Assembly: GCA_016648135.1 (NCBI GenBank)
Contig: JADDOH010000486.1
Span: 186,001-250,000 of the forward strand
Direction of reading: 5' to 3'
Source of the DNA: Agrypnia vestita
Lineage: Eukaryota; Arthropoda; Insecta; Trichoptera; Phryganeidae
DNA: 64,000 nucleotides
Under the pieces are notes generated by a model. The model was not told the origin of the DNA and searched no databases. It worked only from the letters and a program-made list of their open reading frames with translations. Both the position numbers and the translations under genes were made by a program. Of this stretch, positions 31,391-41,440 are shown in pieces (position 1 is the first letter of the stretch; each line of letters begins with the position of its first letter).

Positions 31391-34113
31391 TAGAGGTGTT
31401 CGGGTATGAACGAATCGTTCATTTTGAACGAATCATTTAAAAGAATCAAATGATTTGATTCCTTTGATCCAAAAGGTTTGATTCTTTTGATTCCTTTGAT
31501 TCTTTTCAATTGCGGGTCGGCATCCGATTCCTTTTTGCATGTGTGCGTGCTGATCGCGGTATACGAATACGCGATCAACAATGATCCACCGTAGATCCAC
31601 CAAATACTTTATGCTTGTGTTAGTGATTCAGTTTTGCGTGTGTTAGTGATTCTTTTTTGGGTGTATTTGTTTTTCGTGTGTTTGTGATTCACCATCGCAT
31701 ACGTTTGAGTTTACACGTTAATTGTTTATTCAACACGAAATACGATACATACGCACAAAATAATTATTGTAAAGTTACACACACACAGTATTACGTGATA
31801 GGAGTTTTTTTTTTAAAGTTTAGCAAATAAATACGTACAAAAAAAAAATTGTTTGTGATTTTAATCATATATAGTATTTAATAATAAAGCTACCTTGGTA
31901 TTTTTGTTTCCAATCTCTAAGTTAAATCATTTCATTTTATTTATTTTTCTATGTCAAGTTCGATGATTGTATGTGTTTTTCTATATTCAACTTTAAGTTA
32001 AATTCTTTTATTACTTTTTCTTACCATATGCAAGCTCAATTGTTTTATTTCTTTTTTTTATGTTCTATTATTTTAATTATATTTTTAATATTTAGTAAAT
32101 TTATTTTTCAATATTTAAAACTTAAAAACAACTGTATCAGTAGATGTTTTAGAACAGACCTTCTCTAGTAAAGCAACAACCTTTTTTGTGTGTGTAATTT
32201 CCTATGTTTTAAACTATATTTTGTTTTGTATGGATTTTGTTATCTTAAGGGCGAAACATCAATACTTATTTAACTTTTTGCGTTATTTTACGAAAATGTG
32301 GGTTATTATTATTTATTTTAATCAGAAGATAATGCGAAGATGTATGAACGTGGATGATGCGAGAGTCGTATGTCAGGACAGAATAGTGTGGGCCTCTATC
32401 CTCTCTGCCTACCCCCACGGAAAAACGGCGTGATGATAAGTAAGTCAATCAGAATATTACGATAGACAAAATGTTTTAGAAAAATATCATGAATATAACC
32501 TTCATTCTTATCTATAACAAGTGAAATGAATTTGATTTGTGATAATTAATTTGACTTGCAACTATATATATGATAGGTACAGTGTGTATGGTGGCCCATC
32601 ATTCTGAAACTTGGATCCACTTTGGAATGGCTTGACACTTTAAAATAATTTATTGCCACCAAGTCTGAGACCGGAGAGCGTTCAGAAAGTAACGTGTATT
32701 GTATTTATTTAAGGAATCGACAATCTCTTTGAATGCACAGTTCTGTGTGTAAGGAGACAAGTTAAAAATAGATATTTATTTTATTTAATTTTTGGGAGGT
32801 TTAGATTTCTTATAACTTAACATTCGTATTCAATTTGTAAATAATGGAATTTGTTAATTATGTATATATATACATACATTAATTTTTAGATAAATTGATT
32901 TTTAACTCCTATACTGGTATAAATAAAAATAAAATAAATAAATAAATGATTTGTATTTACGTGATTAATTATAATTAATTATTTTTAAGCAATGAATATT
33001 ATTTTATTTCTTAATATTTCTATATTTTTGTTATATTTTTTATCTCAAAATGATAATAACACATTTTCTCCACACTAAAATATTTTATTGCTAATGCCTT
33101 TTATTTTGTTTCGCGACATAAATATTTAATTTACTTTGATGTACAAGTATATGTTATTATTTTTACAGTTTTATTTTCGACTTAAAATTTAATTTTTAAT
33201 TAGGTAATATTTTTTTGTGACAGATGATTATATTTTATGTATTAAATGTGACATGTTTATTTCATAATATACCTTGATCATACATAAATCGTTTTAGTAT
33301 TTTTTGATGATTGTTATTATTTTTATTTTAATATTTTATTTTCCATTTTAAATATGATTGTTTTTTTTTCCTGTCAACTTATTGTAACGACAATTAAAAA
33401 AAAATTAATTCCTTTTTTATTTTTAGCTAAGAGAACACAAAACAAAATTTTTAGTACTTGTTAATATTAAATGAAATTGTTTTTTAACGCCTATAACGTA
33501 TAAATAAAAATAAAATAAATCTTGTGTATTTTCGTAATTAATTATAAATTATTATTATTAAGCAATGAATGTTATTTTATTCTCAATATTTCTACATTTT
33601 TGTTATATTTTTTATATGAAAATGATAATTACACACTTTCTCCACACTAAACTATTTTATTGCTAAGGTGTTTTATTATTTAATAGCATTTTCGATTTTT
33701 ACAAAAATGCTAATTATTTTTAAAGTCTAGACGTTTTGCTTAAAGCGTAAATCAAATATATAAAGCGTCGACTTAAAAAACGTAAGTACCAACCAAAATA
33801 CAAATAATGTACCAAACATTAACGATGTCATAAAGTAAATTATCGTGCCCACTTGACAGATCTAATACACCCAACGGGTAACGGGTTCACCGACACACTG
33901 ATAAATGACCGACTCCTATCTACCCGTACCCGATGCTCTAAAAGACCGATTTCGTCATGATTCATTGTTCAAAAAGAATCAAAACCGGTATGTACACGAC
34001 TCATTTTAAGACCGAATCGTTCAAAAGAACGAATCAAATGAATCGATTCCTTTTGAATCAAGGAGTCGAAAGAACCGATTCCTTGAAAAGAATCACAAAC
34101 AACACCTCTACCG
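31391..34113. mobile_element. Large non-autonomous element with AGAGGTGTT ends, hAT-like
   Basis: The left end TAGAGGTGTTCGGGTATG and right end CAACACCTCTA are inverted over about 11 bp. Both subterminal zones are packed with short GATTC/GAATC repeats (31,400-31,510 and 33,955-34,105). The 2.7-kb interior is AT-rich with no transposase. TAGAGGTG ends with reiterated subterminal motifs suggest a hAT-derived element. An 8-bp target duplication could not be seen, which weakens this. Confidence 0.5.
32925..33675. repeat. Internal direct duplication inside the 31.4-34.1 kb element
   Basis: AAGCAATGAATATTATTTTA through CTCCACACTAAAATATTTTATTGC (about 32,985-33,094) recurs, slightly diverged, at about 33,560-33,665. 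The preceding AAATAAAAATAAAATAAAT stretch is also shared. Confidence 0.65.
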
Positions 34114-34127
34114 CGAAGCATTCAACG

Positions 34128-34605
34128 AGTGATTCTACTAACCATCCCGAATAATTTCAACACGAGTGATCACTCATGATGGTTAGTAGAATCATTCGAA
34201 TGAAAATTAGGTATGAATAAACAAGATTCTTAAGTATATATTTCTCTCTCTTTTGATATACCATTGGCTTCATATATAAGAAGAAGACAGATGATAACAG
34301 AATGTCGTAACGTATTTGACAAACGAAAACTTCTTAACATAGACAAGGAAAGAGTTTTTATTGTCTTTCTTTGTCTAATCTCCTTACAATGTGAGTGAAT
34401 GTTGGTGAACGTATGTCTTTTGTCTTTTGCCGCAGCCCGCGGCTAACTTCAGACCGAATGATTATTCGAATAATTCACTCGCCGTTGACGTCGATTATTA
34501 ATTCGATTATTTACTCAGTTACTAATTCTATTCGAATAAAATTAGTAACTAATGTCAACGCCGAGTGAAATCATTCGAATGATTATTCGGTCCGATGTTC
34601 GCCGC
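34128..34605. repeat. Two small foldback repeats
   Basis: The first is GTGATTCTACTAACCATC / GATGGTTAGTAGAATCA at about 34,129-34,197. The second spans about 34,452-34,605, with arms ACCGAATGATTATTCGAATAAT and its complement around a centre with AATTCTATTCGAATAAAATT. ATTCG words recur in direct repeats at 41,735-41,815, hinting at a shared family. Confidence 0.6.
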
Positions 34606-35056
34606 GGTCAGCGATAATATTATTGTTTGTTAGACGTTGAATTTTCGATTTTTAGAGGGATTTAAAAATAATAGACATATATTTTTTTAAGAATAGCAAT
34701 TTTGAAAAAATAGGTATGTTAAATTTTAATTATTTGGCTTTGAATAACGAATTAACATGACGCTGTGAAATACTTGGTGTATTAAATAAATAAGACATAT
34801 GTTTATTGAATTTGGCATAGGTACCTAGATCTGTTCTTATTTTTTGAGGACAATAAAAATAATTACTTTTAATATCATCCAATGTACATTATTTATATCA
34901 TTTTAAATAATATTATAACCCCGATTTTCATAAAATTAATGAAAATATCGGAAGAATCATAAAAATAATAAAACTTATTACAAAAATATTCATATTCAAA
35001 TTACGATAACTAATATGTATCAACTTATCATCGCTGCATATACCGAATGTAACATA
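34606..35056. other. AT-rich intergenic DNA, nothing recognised
   Basis: No gene or repeat boundary seen. Confidence 0.4.
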
Positions 35057-35564
35057 CCTAGTTCACAATATTTCGTAGGTAGATCCCTGCCTATGTTGAG
35101 TCTAAAACGCTCAAGCAACCATGACCTAATATCAATAGGTAGTAACGGAGATAATCGACTTCAAAGTTTGTATTTTTCTTTTCAATATTTCTGACTAATA
35201 TTCTGCAAAAAAGTTGGACCATCATTCAAGTAACGTATGTATACCAAAAATTTAAATTTCAATCGCTTTAATATAGGTCAAATAAAATGAAAAAACTTTA
35301 ATTTCTGAAAAAAAATCTTTAAAAAAGTTTTAATCATTTGGCTTGTGTTAAAGCATAGCAATCTTTATAAGTTAAAGCGAAAGTTTTAATTTTTGTTTTA
35401 AGTTATTTTAATGACGGTCCAGCTTTTTGCAAAAGATGAGTATAAAAATGCAAACTTTGAAGTTAATTATCTCCGTAACTACTGATATTAGGTCATGGGT
35501 TGCCTGAATATTTTTGATTCATAACATAGGCAGGAATCTACCAATGAAATATTGTGAACTAGGT
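35057..35564. mobile_element. Foldback element FB copy C
   Basis: Ends CCTAGTTCACAATATTTCG and CGAAATATTGTGAACTAGG-like complement. The inner landmarks match the FB family: CCTGCCTATG, CAAGCAACCATGACCTAATA, GTAACGGAGATAAT and GGACCATCATTCAAGTAAC. The outermost sequence differs from copies A and F, so there are subfamilies with distinct ends. Confidence 0.7.
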
Positions 35565-35856
35565 CTGACACACCTTGTATAATATAGCTCATATGTGATG
35601 TTTAGTTTATTCTGTGATAATTGAAAAAAAAAGTAACTGCGAAGAATAGACTTACAATTTTTTTTTAAATTACTAGGCATACTTTAATGTCACTATTTTT
35701 TTATAGAAAAAATTGTCATTTTTTCATGTTTTTTGCACATACTTCCGGCATATGGAATTTATTCTGTACTGAGTTACGGCCACAAAATGTGAGAGTATAG
35801 AGAAAATATTATATATTAGTATTAATTTCTTTGCGGGTAACCCGCGTCAAAGTCTG
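35565..35856. other. Intergenic DNA, nothing recognised
   Basis: No feature seen. Confidence 0.4.
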
Positions 35857-35922
35857 GTCCTCAGAAGGATCATTCGTCAACCGACGTTTCGCCTGAATCG
35901 CAACAGGCATCTTCAGGGTGCC
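35857..35922 (-). ncRNA. Hammerhead-ribozyme-like motif (HHR-4)
   Basis: On the minus strand: CTGAAGA (a valid CUGANGA), stem II GCCTG-TTGCGATT-CAGGC (perfect), GAAAC, then a CGTC-GGTT-GACG hairpin as stem III. The base after stem III is A where the pairing U is expected, and no strong stem I was found, so activity is doubtful. Core order and spacing nevertheless fit the hammerhead pattern. Confidence 0.5.
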
Positions 35923-36033
35923 TTGTTAATAAATTTCCATCACGAGGGGCAGTGCGAGCATGTCCGTTCGTATTGGAAGCTTACTACCAAGCCTTGTAGC
36001 CAGTGACATGGCCACTGGACACGAACTTCAATT

Positions 36034-36140
36034 TTATTTACCAATGTTTTCGCATGGTTTGGCCATGTGGAACTGAGGAGCAAGGAAAGGTAAGGAAAAT
36101 TGTTTGTCGAAGGCAGCAGAAACAGAGGGCGTCTGCGGAA
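36034..36140 (+). pseudogene. Short LINE C-terminal relic
   Basis: The frame reads Ala-Trp-Phe-Gly-His-Val-Glu-Leu-Arg-Ser-Lys-Glu-Arg, followed in another frame by Arg-Gly-Arg-Leu-Arg. This is the Trp-Phe-Gly-His-Val-Glu-Arg-Met signature found at LINE C-termini, with little else left. Confidence 0.45.
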
Positions 36141-36872
36141 TTAAAATAATAAAACAATATATTCGGTGTATCAAACTCTTTTATTGTATTTTATATAACT
36201 ATTAACAGGAAAATGAAAATTTTAATAAAAAAAATACAACTTTCAATTATAATTAAATGAAGCCATATCTCTTTTGGCTTTATGCCTTTCCAAAACAACT
36301 TCGTGAATTTCCTGCCGATTCTTCAGTAGTGTTTTGAAAATCTCTAACTGAACTGCTATAATTTTTTCTCTGCATATCACTTGGAGTCGTTTTGGCTTTT
36401 ATTACCTGCAAACAAAGAAAAGGTTATAAACAGAGAAACTAGAATAAAAACAATATAGATCAAATTAAAAAACATTTTGTAATCGCAAAGACTAAATATG
36501 TAGGAAAACACGTAATTTTATCAATAATCTAACCTTCCTGGCGCATTTCTTCATATTCTCGAACCTATTTCGAAAATCTGTCAGACAGTATGTATTATAT
36601 TCGTTGCGTAGTGCAGAAGTAAGATCTGACGATATGAACGTCTTTTTCTTTTTTTTTTTTTTGTTTTTTTTGCTTGCTTTCTCTGAAAAAACATTGTTAT
36701 AAGTGTTTATTACCATTTAATTAACAGCATAAACTGTTGAATATCGTTAAATCCATTAATACTTACTTTGTGTCATTATCAACAAACAATATAAATCACT
36801 GTCCAACATTTAAAATGACGTTTAAATGACGTGTTGCCATGTGCAAAATTATAGACTTTTGAAAAGTGATTT
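36141..36872. other. Intergenic DNA, nothing recognised
   Basis: A minus-strand frame at 36,492-36,716 contains a run of Lys codons produced by the T tract at 36,646-36,670. It has no domain and is not called a gene. Confidence 0.4.
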
Positions 36873-37232
36873 GAAAAATATTTTTCAAAGGTTGTGCAAA
36901 AACTGGGGTATGTTGTTTGCGTAAATTATTTTAATCCTGGGTTAAACCGAGTTTGACCTCAAGGTTACGCGAAATCTCACAGAAACAGTTGTTTCAAACT
37001 AAATATCCATAAGCGTGCTATAAATATTGTAGTTTATTAACGTTGCAGACATAGTACATTCGTATTTTTTTTATTTATGGTCTACTAGAAGCATTCCAAT
37101 ATTCCGATTTGATTATCGATATTTATAGAAACAAAAAATACTCAATCTTTTTTCTAGGAATGCTCCGGTTTACATTAATTAATGAAACAACATACCTCGG
37201 TTTTCATACAACCTTTGAAAAATTTATTTTTT
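36873..37232. mobile_element. MITE with TTTTTCAAAGGTTGT ends
   Basis: The left arm ATATTTTTCAAAGGTTGTGC, then AAAACTGGGGTATGTTGTTT, matches inverted sequence on the right: AAACAACATACCTCGGTTTT and ACAACCTTTGAAAAAT. The interior is non-coding. The words GCAGACATAGTA occur both inside (about 37,045) and just outside it beside the LINE tail (about 37,267). Confidence 0.65.
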
Positions 37233-37636
37233 TAAAGACATACGAATATTATAAGTTATTACCTTTGCAGACATAGTATTTATTTATTTATTTATTTATT
37301 TGTTTACGCCCATTAGGCTTTTACATAAAGAGTATAAAATAAATTTCAAAAAGCACATACATTAAAAGTTTCAGGAATAGCACCAAATCATGAGTATAAA
37401 AATTAAAAATGTAGAGTAGGTAACGAGCAGCAATGCGTATAGGCTTTTACATAAAAAAAATATATCATAAAATTAAAAAGAACATACATTAAACAATATA
37501 AATTACAAGTAGCAAATTATTAAAAGTACCAGGAATAGCACCAAAACATGAGTACAGAAATTAAAAATATAAAGTACAAAGCGGCAATGTGTACGAAAAA
37601 TATATATTACCCACCATTACATATTAACAGCTGAAG

Positions 37637-40489
37637 TCAGTAACGAAGCAGTATTGCCTCTTTAAGTGTGAACTTTACTTTCTCCAGACTGTCGACGAAA
37701 ATGTCAATCATGCAACCATATTCATTACAAGTTCCCAATATTCTGTGTATCACAGAATTTGATTGATAATTGGTATTGCAATTGTTGCGATGGAATGTGA
37801 CAATTTGTCGCGTTCTATGTGTGGAAGGGATATTATAATCGATACATGCCACAAGGTCAGGGCTGTCCAACATATTGTTTACAATTTTGTAAAGAAGAAC
37901 TATATCATAAATTTTTCTTCTATCATATAATGTGAGTAAATTTAGTCTCTTCAATATGTAATTGTATTCTATGTTTTGTATTGGTATGCTTAACTTGTAG
38001 TTAATGTATTTGAGAAATTTGCGTTGGACACGCTCAATACTGTCTATATGCCCATTATAATATGGAGACCAAACTGATGAGCAATATTCTAATTGGCTCC
38101 GGACAAGAGACATGTATAACATTTTAATACTTTCAATTGATTGAAATGGGCGTGATGTCCTTAAAATAAATCCCAGCAATTTTAGAGACTTACAAGTTAT
38201 CGCATTAATATGATTAGTAAAAGTAAGTTTCGAGTCGAATAATACCCCTAAGTCTCGAATACAGTCAACATTTTCTAGTTTGGTGTTACATAGAGAGTAT
38301 TCAAAATTTATTTTTGATTTTAATCTAGTAAATGATATAATTTTGCATTTATTTAAATTTAAGTACAATTTATTCGTTTCACACCATACTGAAAGAGAAT
38401 TTAGGTTTTGCTGTAATATGTTGCAGTCATAAATGTTGGTTACTGATTTAAAGATTTTTAGATCATCTGCAAACAGCAAATATTCAATGTCATTAAATAT
38501 TGTTGAAATGTCATTCACAAATAATAGAAATAGTATTGGTCCAAGATGCGATCCCTGTGGTACACCACTAGTAGCATGGAAACATTCTGATACATATGAA
38601 TATATTTTTACCCTTTGCCTTCTTTCACTCAGATAGCTCGTTAACCAAGAAAGTATTTGTCCACCAAATCCTATTTTTCCCAATTTGGCAATTAATAAAG
38701 CATGTGAGACTTTGTCAAACGCCTTACTGAAGTCCGTGTAAACTGAATCTACTTGAGTTTTATTAACAAAAGATTTAATAATGTAATTTTCATACAAAAC
38801 TAAATTTGTTAGGGTAGATCTATTTGAGATGAATCCGTGTTGGTACGGAGTTATTGTTTGTTTTAAAACAGGAGATATAGTATCGAGGACTAGTGATTCG
38901 AATAACTTAGGTATACAAGATTGTATGCAAATGGGTCTATAATTTTTTACATCATTATTGTCTCCATCTTTGAAGATCGGTGTTAAGAAACTTTCCTTCC
39001 ATATATGTGGGAATATACCCGCTGATATGGATTTATTAAATATGATTGACAGGGGGAGAGATAGTACATCAACACAATTTTTTATAAATAGTGGAGGAAT
39101 TCCGTCAGGTCCATGCCCTTTATTTACATCAAGTTTTTTAATCCCACTTATAATACTGGAAGTACTTATTGTGCAATTATTTATATTTAATGTGGTTTCA
39201 ATGTTTGATGTTGCTGATGTGTGGTCGGTGTTTTTTGGTAACACAGGTACATAGACATTTTTAAAGAATTCCGCAAATAAATTAACAATCCCATCAAAAT
39301 TATTACAAAATTTACCATTGTAGAACATAACATTAGGATAACTATTTTTATAAACTTTTAGGGATTTTGTATAATTCCAAAAGGTTTTAACATTTACTTT
39401 GATGGAAGACTCAACTTCTTTTATATAATTAGAGTAACACCATTTAGACAATACTTTACATTGAGATCTAAGCTGTGAGTAATTACTGTAATCGATACTG
39501 TTTTTTGTTTCTTTATATGTTTTGTGAGCAAGCTTTTTATTTTTTATCATTTCCTTTAAATCTTTCGAAACCCATTTTGGAAAAGAACTAGGAAATATTT
39601 CAACATATGGAACAAATTTGTTTACAGTGTCGTCAATAATACTATGAAATTTTTCAGTAATAACATCAATATCATCACAATTCAACAAAAAAGACCAATC
39701 GATGTACTTAAGATGTTCATTAATAGAAGCATAGTCAGCTTTATGAAAATTTCGTGAAAATGTATGATATTCATGCGGTTTGACATATTTGTACTTAATG
39801 CTTATAATCAAGGGTGGATGATGTGTATCAACAGAGAGTAAATATTCGTCTGCTGGTTCCACTTCCGTGAATTTATCACTTGAGAAAACAAGGTCAAGGA
39901 TGCGATTATTGCAATTAAAGGTATTGTTTACTTGTGTCAAGCCAAGGAAAAAAGACATTTCGATTATTTGTGATGTTTGCGCGCTAACATTCACTAGTTC
40001 AGATCTAGGATCTGTTAATTCCCCTGGTATTAAATTGTTTGGCAAATTATAATCACCCAGTAATATTAATTTCAATTTCGGATATTTAGTACGTATTATT
40101 TCTATTTCCTCTACATGTTTCTTGTAGACATCAATACTAGAAGACGGTGGTATGTACGTACAAACAATTATGGTTTTTTCCGGTTTTGTGCTCAGCATAA
40201 CAATTACGTGTTCAATGTCATTGTGTACTGAGACAAGCTGATGAGAAGATATAATTTTTGGTACACAGATAAGCACACCACCTCCCCTGGACTTCGAACT
40301 AGTTAAATGATCCCTATCCTTGCGATATACGTTACACCAGTCGAAACCTAATTCACTTGATTTTACACAACTGTCTAGCCAAGTTTCACTGAATGCTAAT
40401 ATATCACAGCTTATAAGAGGAGCATTATTGCGTAATTCCTGTATTTTCGTTTTTAAACCTCGTACGTTTTGATAGTAAATTGTCTTCAT
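37637..40489 (-). CDS. LINE ORF2: endonuclease-reverse transcriptase, 950 aa
   Basis: The protein nicks the target DNA and copies the element RNA into it. The N-terminus is an APE-type endonuclease: Asn8 in Gln-Asn-Val-Arg-Gly, Glu35 in Ser-Glu-Thr-Trp-Leu, a Leu-Gly-Asp-Tyr-Asn-Leu-Pro motif (about residue 144) and a terminal Asp-Thr-His-His-Pro. The reverse transcriptase follows, with Tyr-Thr-Asp-Phe-Ser-Lys-Ala-Phe-Asp (about residue 583), Gly-Val-Pro-Gln-Gly-Ser-His-Leu-Gly-Pro and Phe-Ala-Asp-Asp (about residue 672). The C-terminal part is the usual Tyr-rich region with Leu-Glu-Tyr-Cys-Ser-x-Val-Trp-Ser-Pro. It starts at a true ATG. Length and uninterrupted frame suggest a young copy. 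Placement in the jockey/CR1 group is by motif style only. Confidence 0.93.
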   Translation of the reverse strand: MKTIYYQNVRGLKTKIQELRNNAPLISCDILAFSETWLDSCVKSSELGFDWCNVYRKDRDHLTSSKSRGGGVLICVPKIISSHQLVSVHNDIEHVIVMLSTKPEKTIIVCTYIPPSSSIDVYKKHVEEIEIIRTKYPKLKLILLGDYNLPNNLIPGELTDPRSELVNVSAQTSQIIEMSFFLGLTQVNNTFNCNNRILDLVFSSDKFTEVEPADEYLLSVDTHHPPLIISIKYKYVKPHEYHTFSRNFHKADYASINEHLKYIDWSFLLNCDDIDVITEKFHSIIDDTVNKFVPYVEIFPSSFPKWVSKDLKEMIKNKKLAHKTYKETKNSIDYSNYSQLRSQCKVLSKWCYSNYIKEVESSIKVNVKTFWNYTKSLKVYKNSYPNVMFYNGKFCNNFDGIVNLFAEFFKNVYVPVLPKNTDHTSATSNIETTLNINNCTISTSSIISGIKKLDVNKGHGPDGIPPLFIKNCVDVLSLPLSIIFNKSISAGIFPHIWKESFLTPIFKDGDNNDVKNYRPICIQSCIPKLFESLVLDTISPVLKQTITPYQHGFISNRSTLTNLVLYENYIIKSFVNKTQVDSVYTDFSKAFDKVSHALLIAKLGKIGFGGQILSWLTSYLSERRQRVKIYSYVSECFHATSGVPQGSHLGPILFLLFVNDISTIFNDIEYLLFADDLKIFKSVTNIYDCNILQQNLNSLSVWCETNKLYLNLNKCKIISFTRLKSKINFEYSLCNTKLENVDCIRDLGVLFDSKLTFTNHINAITCKSLKLLGFILRTSRPFQSIESIKMLYMSLVRSQLEYCSSVWSPYYNGHIDSIERVQRKFLKYINYKLSIPIQNIEYNYILKRLNLLTLYDRRKIYDIVLLYKIVNNMLDSPDLVACIDYNIPSTHRTRQIVTFHRNNCNTNYQSNSVIHRILGTCNEYGCMIDIFVDSLEKVKFTLKEAILLRY

Positions 40490-40503
40490 GACCTCTTTAT
40501 TGT

Positions 40504-41211
40504 TTAGTTTGAATTTTGATAGTTTTTTGATTTCACAACTATTCTCGGGACTGAGTTAATATATTTCAATGTTAAATCAGTTTCTCCTTCCTTTGTCCGA
40601 GTTTCAAGTTCCTCGTGTAATTCCTTTAGCCTATTTTGTTGATTTGGAGTCAGATCTTGATATATTCTTATATTTTCCTTTAGCATGCGACGTTTGCTGA
40701 GTAAAAGTTTTGGGATAGACGGGGCATTGAACACAATTTTAATCGGTCTTGGTTTATTATCTCGAGATTTTCCTAGTCTGTAAAGTTTGACCATACCTGC
40801 TTGTACGGAGTTATCAATGTCGATTAATACTTTGGTGACTTTGTTAGTGTCGTCGACTAGTTTTTGACTTAGCGCTTCAGCTGCACTTTCCTGAACATTG
40901 TGCATTATTAAATTATGGGATCTCAATTTACGCTCATCCATCTCAGCTATAGCATCAAAAATTTCAAGAGAGTTGTTATAAGATTTACCGGAGCTTTCTT
41001 TGTTATGACTTATGTTCTTGTAGGCTGCCAGTTCACCTTCGAGATTGGCCATTTTCGCGGCCATTTGACTAATTGTGCCCATTATGCCATTTGTTTTTGG
41101 AATTATTTTAGATATTTGGTCCTTATTAAATTTATTAGTGGGATCCATTATTATGCTAATTAAGGTGTCCACTGCATCCTTTGCCATATTTATAAAGTTA
41201 ATAGCATCCAT
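40504..41211 (-). CDS. LINE ORF1: RNA-binding chaperone-like protein, about 235 aa
   Basis: The frame is open upstream to 41,346, but the first in-frame ATG is at 41,211 (Met-Asp-Ala-Ile-Asn), which I take as the start. The N-terminal half is helical and likely coiled coil. The C-terminal half has Leu-Arg-Ser-His-Asn-Leu-Ile-Met-His-Asn-Val-Gln-Glu-Ser, then Lys-Leu-Tyr-Arg-Leu-Gly-Lys, Arg-Pro-Ile-Lys-Ile-Val-Phe and Ile-Tyr-Gln-Asp-Leu-Thr. This is the RRM plus C-terminal domain layout of many LINE ORF1 proteins that coat the element RNA. No zinc knuckles are seen. It ends 14 nt before ORF2. Confidence 0.8.
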   Translation of the reverse strand: MDAINFINMAKDAVDTLISIIMDPTNKFNKDQISKIIPKTNGIMGTISQMAAKMANLEGELAAYKNISHNKESSGKSYNNSLEIFDAIAEMDERKLRSHNLIMHNVQESAAEALSQKLVDDTNKVTKVLIDIDNSVQAGMVKLYRLGKSRDNKPRPIKIVFNAPSIPKLLLSKRRMLKENIRIYQDLTPNQQNRLKELHEELETRTKEGETDLTLKYINSVPRIVVKSKNYQNSN

Positions 41212-41440
41212 ATTAAAAGGATGAATAATATAAAAATTGTATAAATCAGATATTGTATTTTTGTTAAATATGTAAGTATTATGCGGGCCGCTGAGTTTGA
41301 TTCCCCTGGTGCGGTCGAGTGAACAAGTAGATACTAACACACTCACACCTCGTCGCCTCGTCCAATACTTAGCGTAGCTACCGTGGTGATGTCACGGTAT
41401 CGAGTTTGACAGCCGTGAGCGTAGTATTGGTGCAAGTTCT

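Larger units (their letters stand above)
37262..41440 (-). mobile_element. Non-LTR retrotransposon (jockey/CR1-like), apparently complete
   Basis: Transcribed on the minus strand: a 5' leader (from about 41,440), ORF1, a 14-nt gap, ORF2, a 3' untranslated region of about 370 bp and an (AAAT)n tail, seen as ATTTATTTATTT at about 37,275-37,300. The 3' region contains a direct duplication (about 37,303-37,436 against 37,438-37,590, keyed by TAGGCTTTTACATAAA and AGGAATAGCACCAAA). Both reading frames are open. Exact 5' end and target duplication were not resolved. Confidence 0.85.

Noticed and set aside
38958..39254. Plus-strand frames inside the LINE
   Set aside because: They are antisense shadows of the intact ORF2.
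41212..41346. Upstream 45 codons of the LINE ORF1 frame
   Set aside because: This extension begins at GTG. The first ATG is at 41,211, and the upstream part looks like 5' leader.
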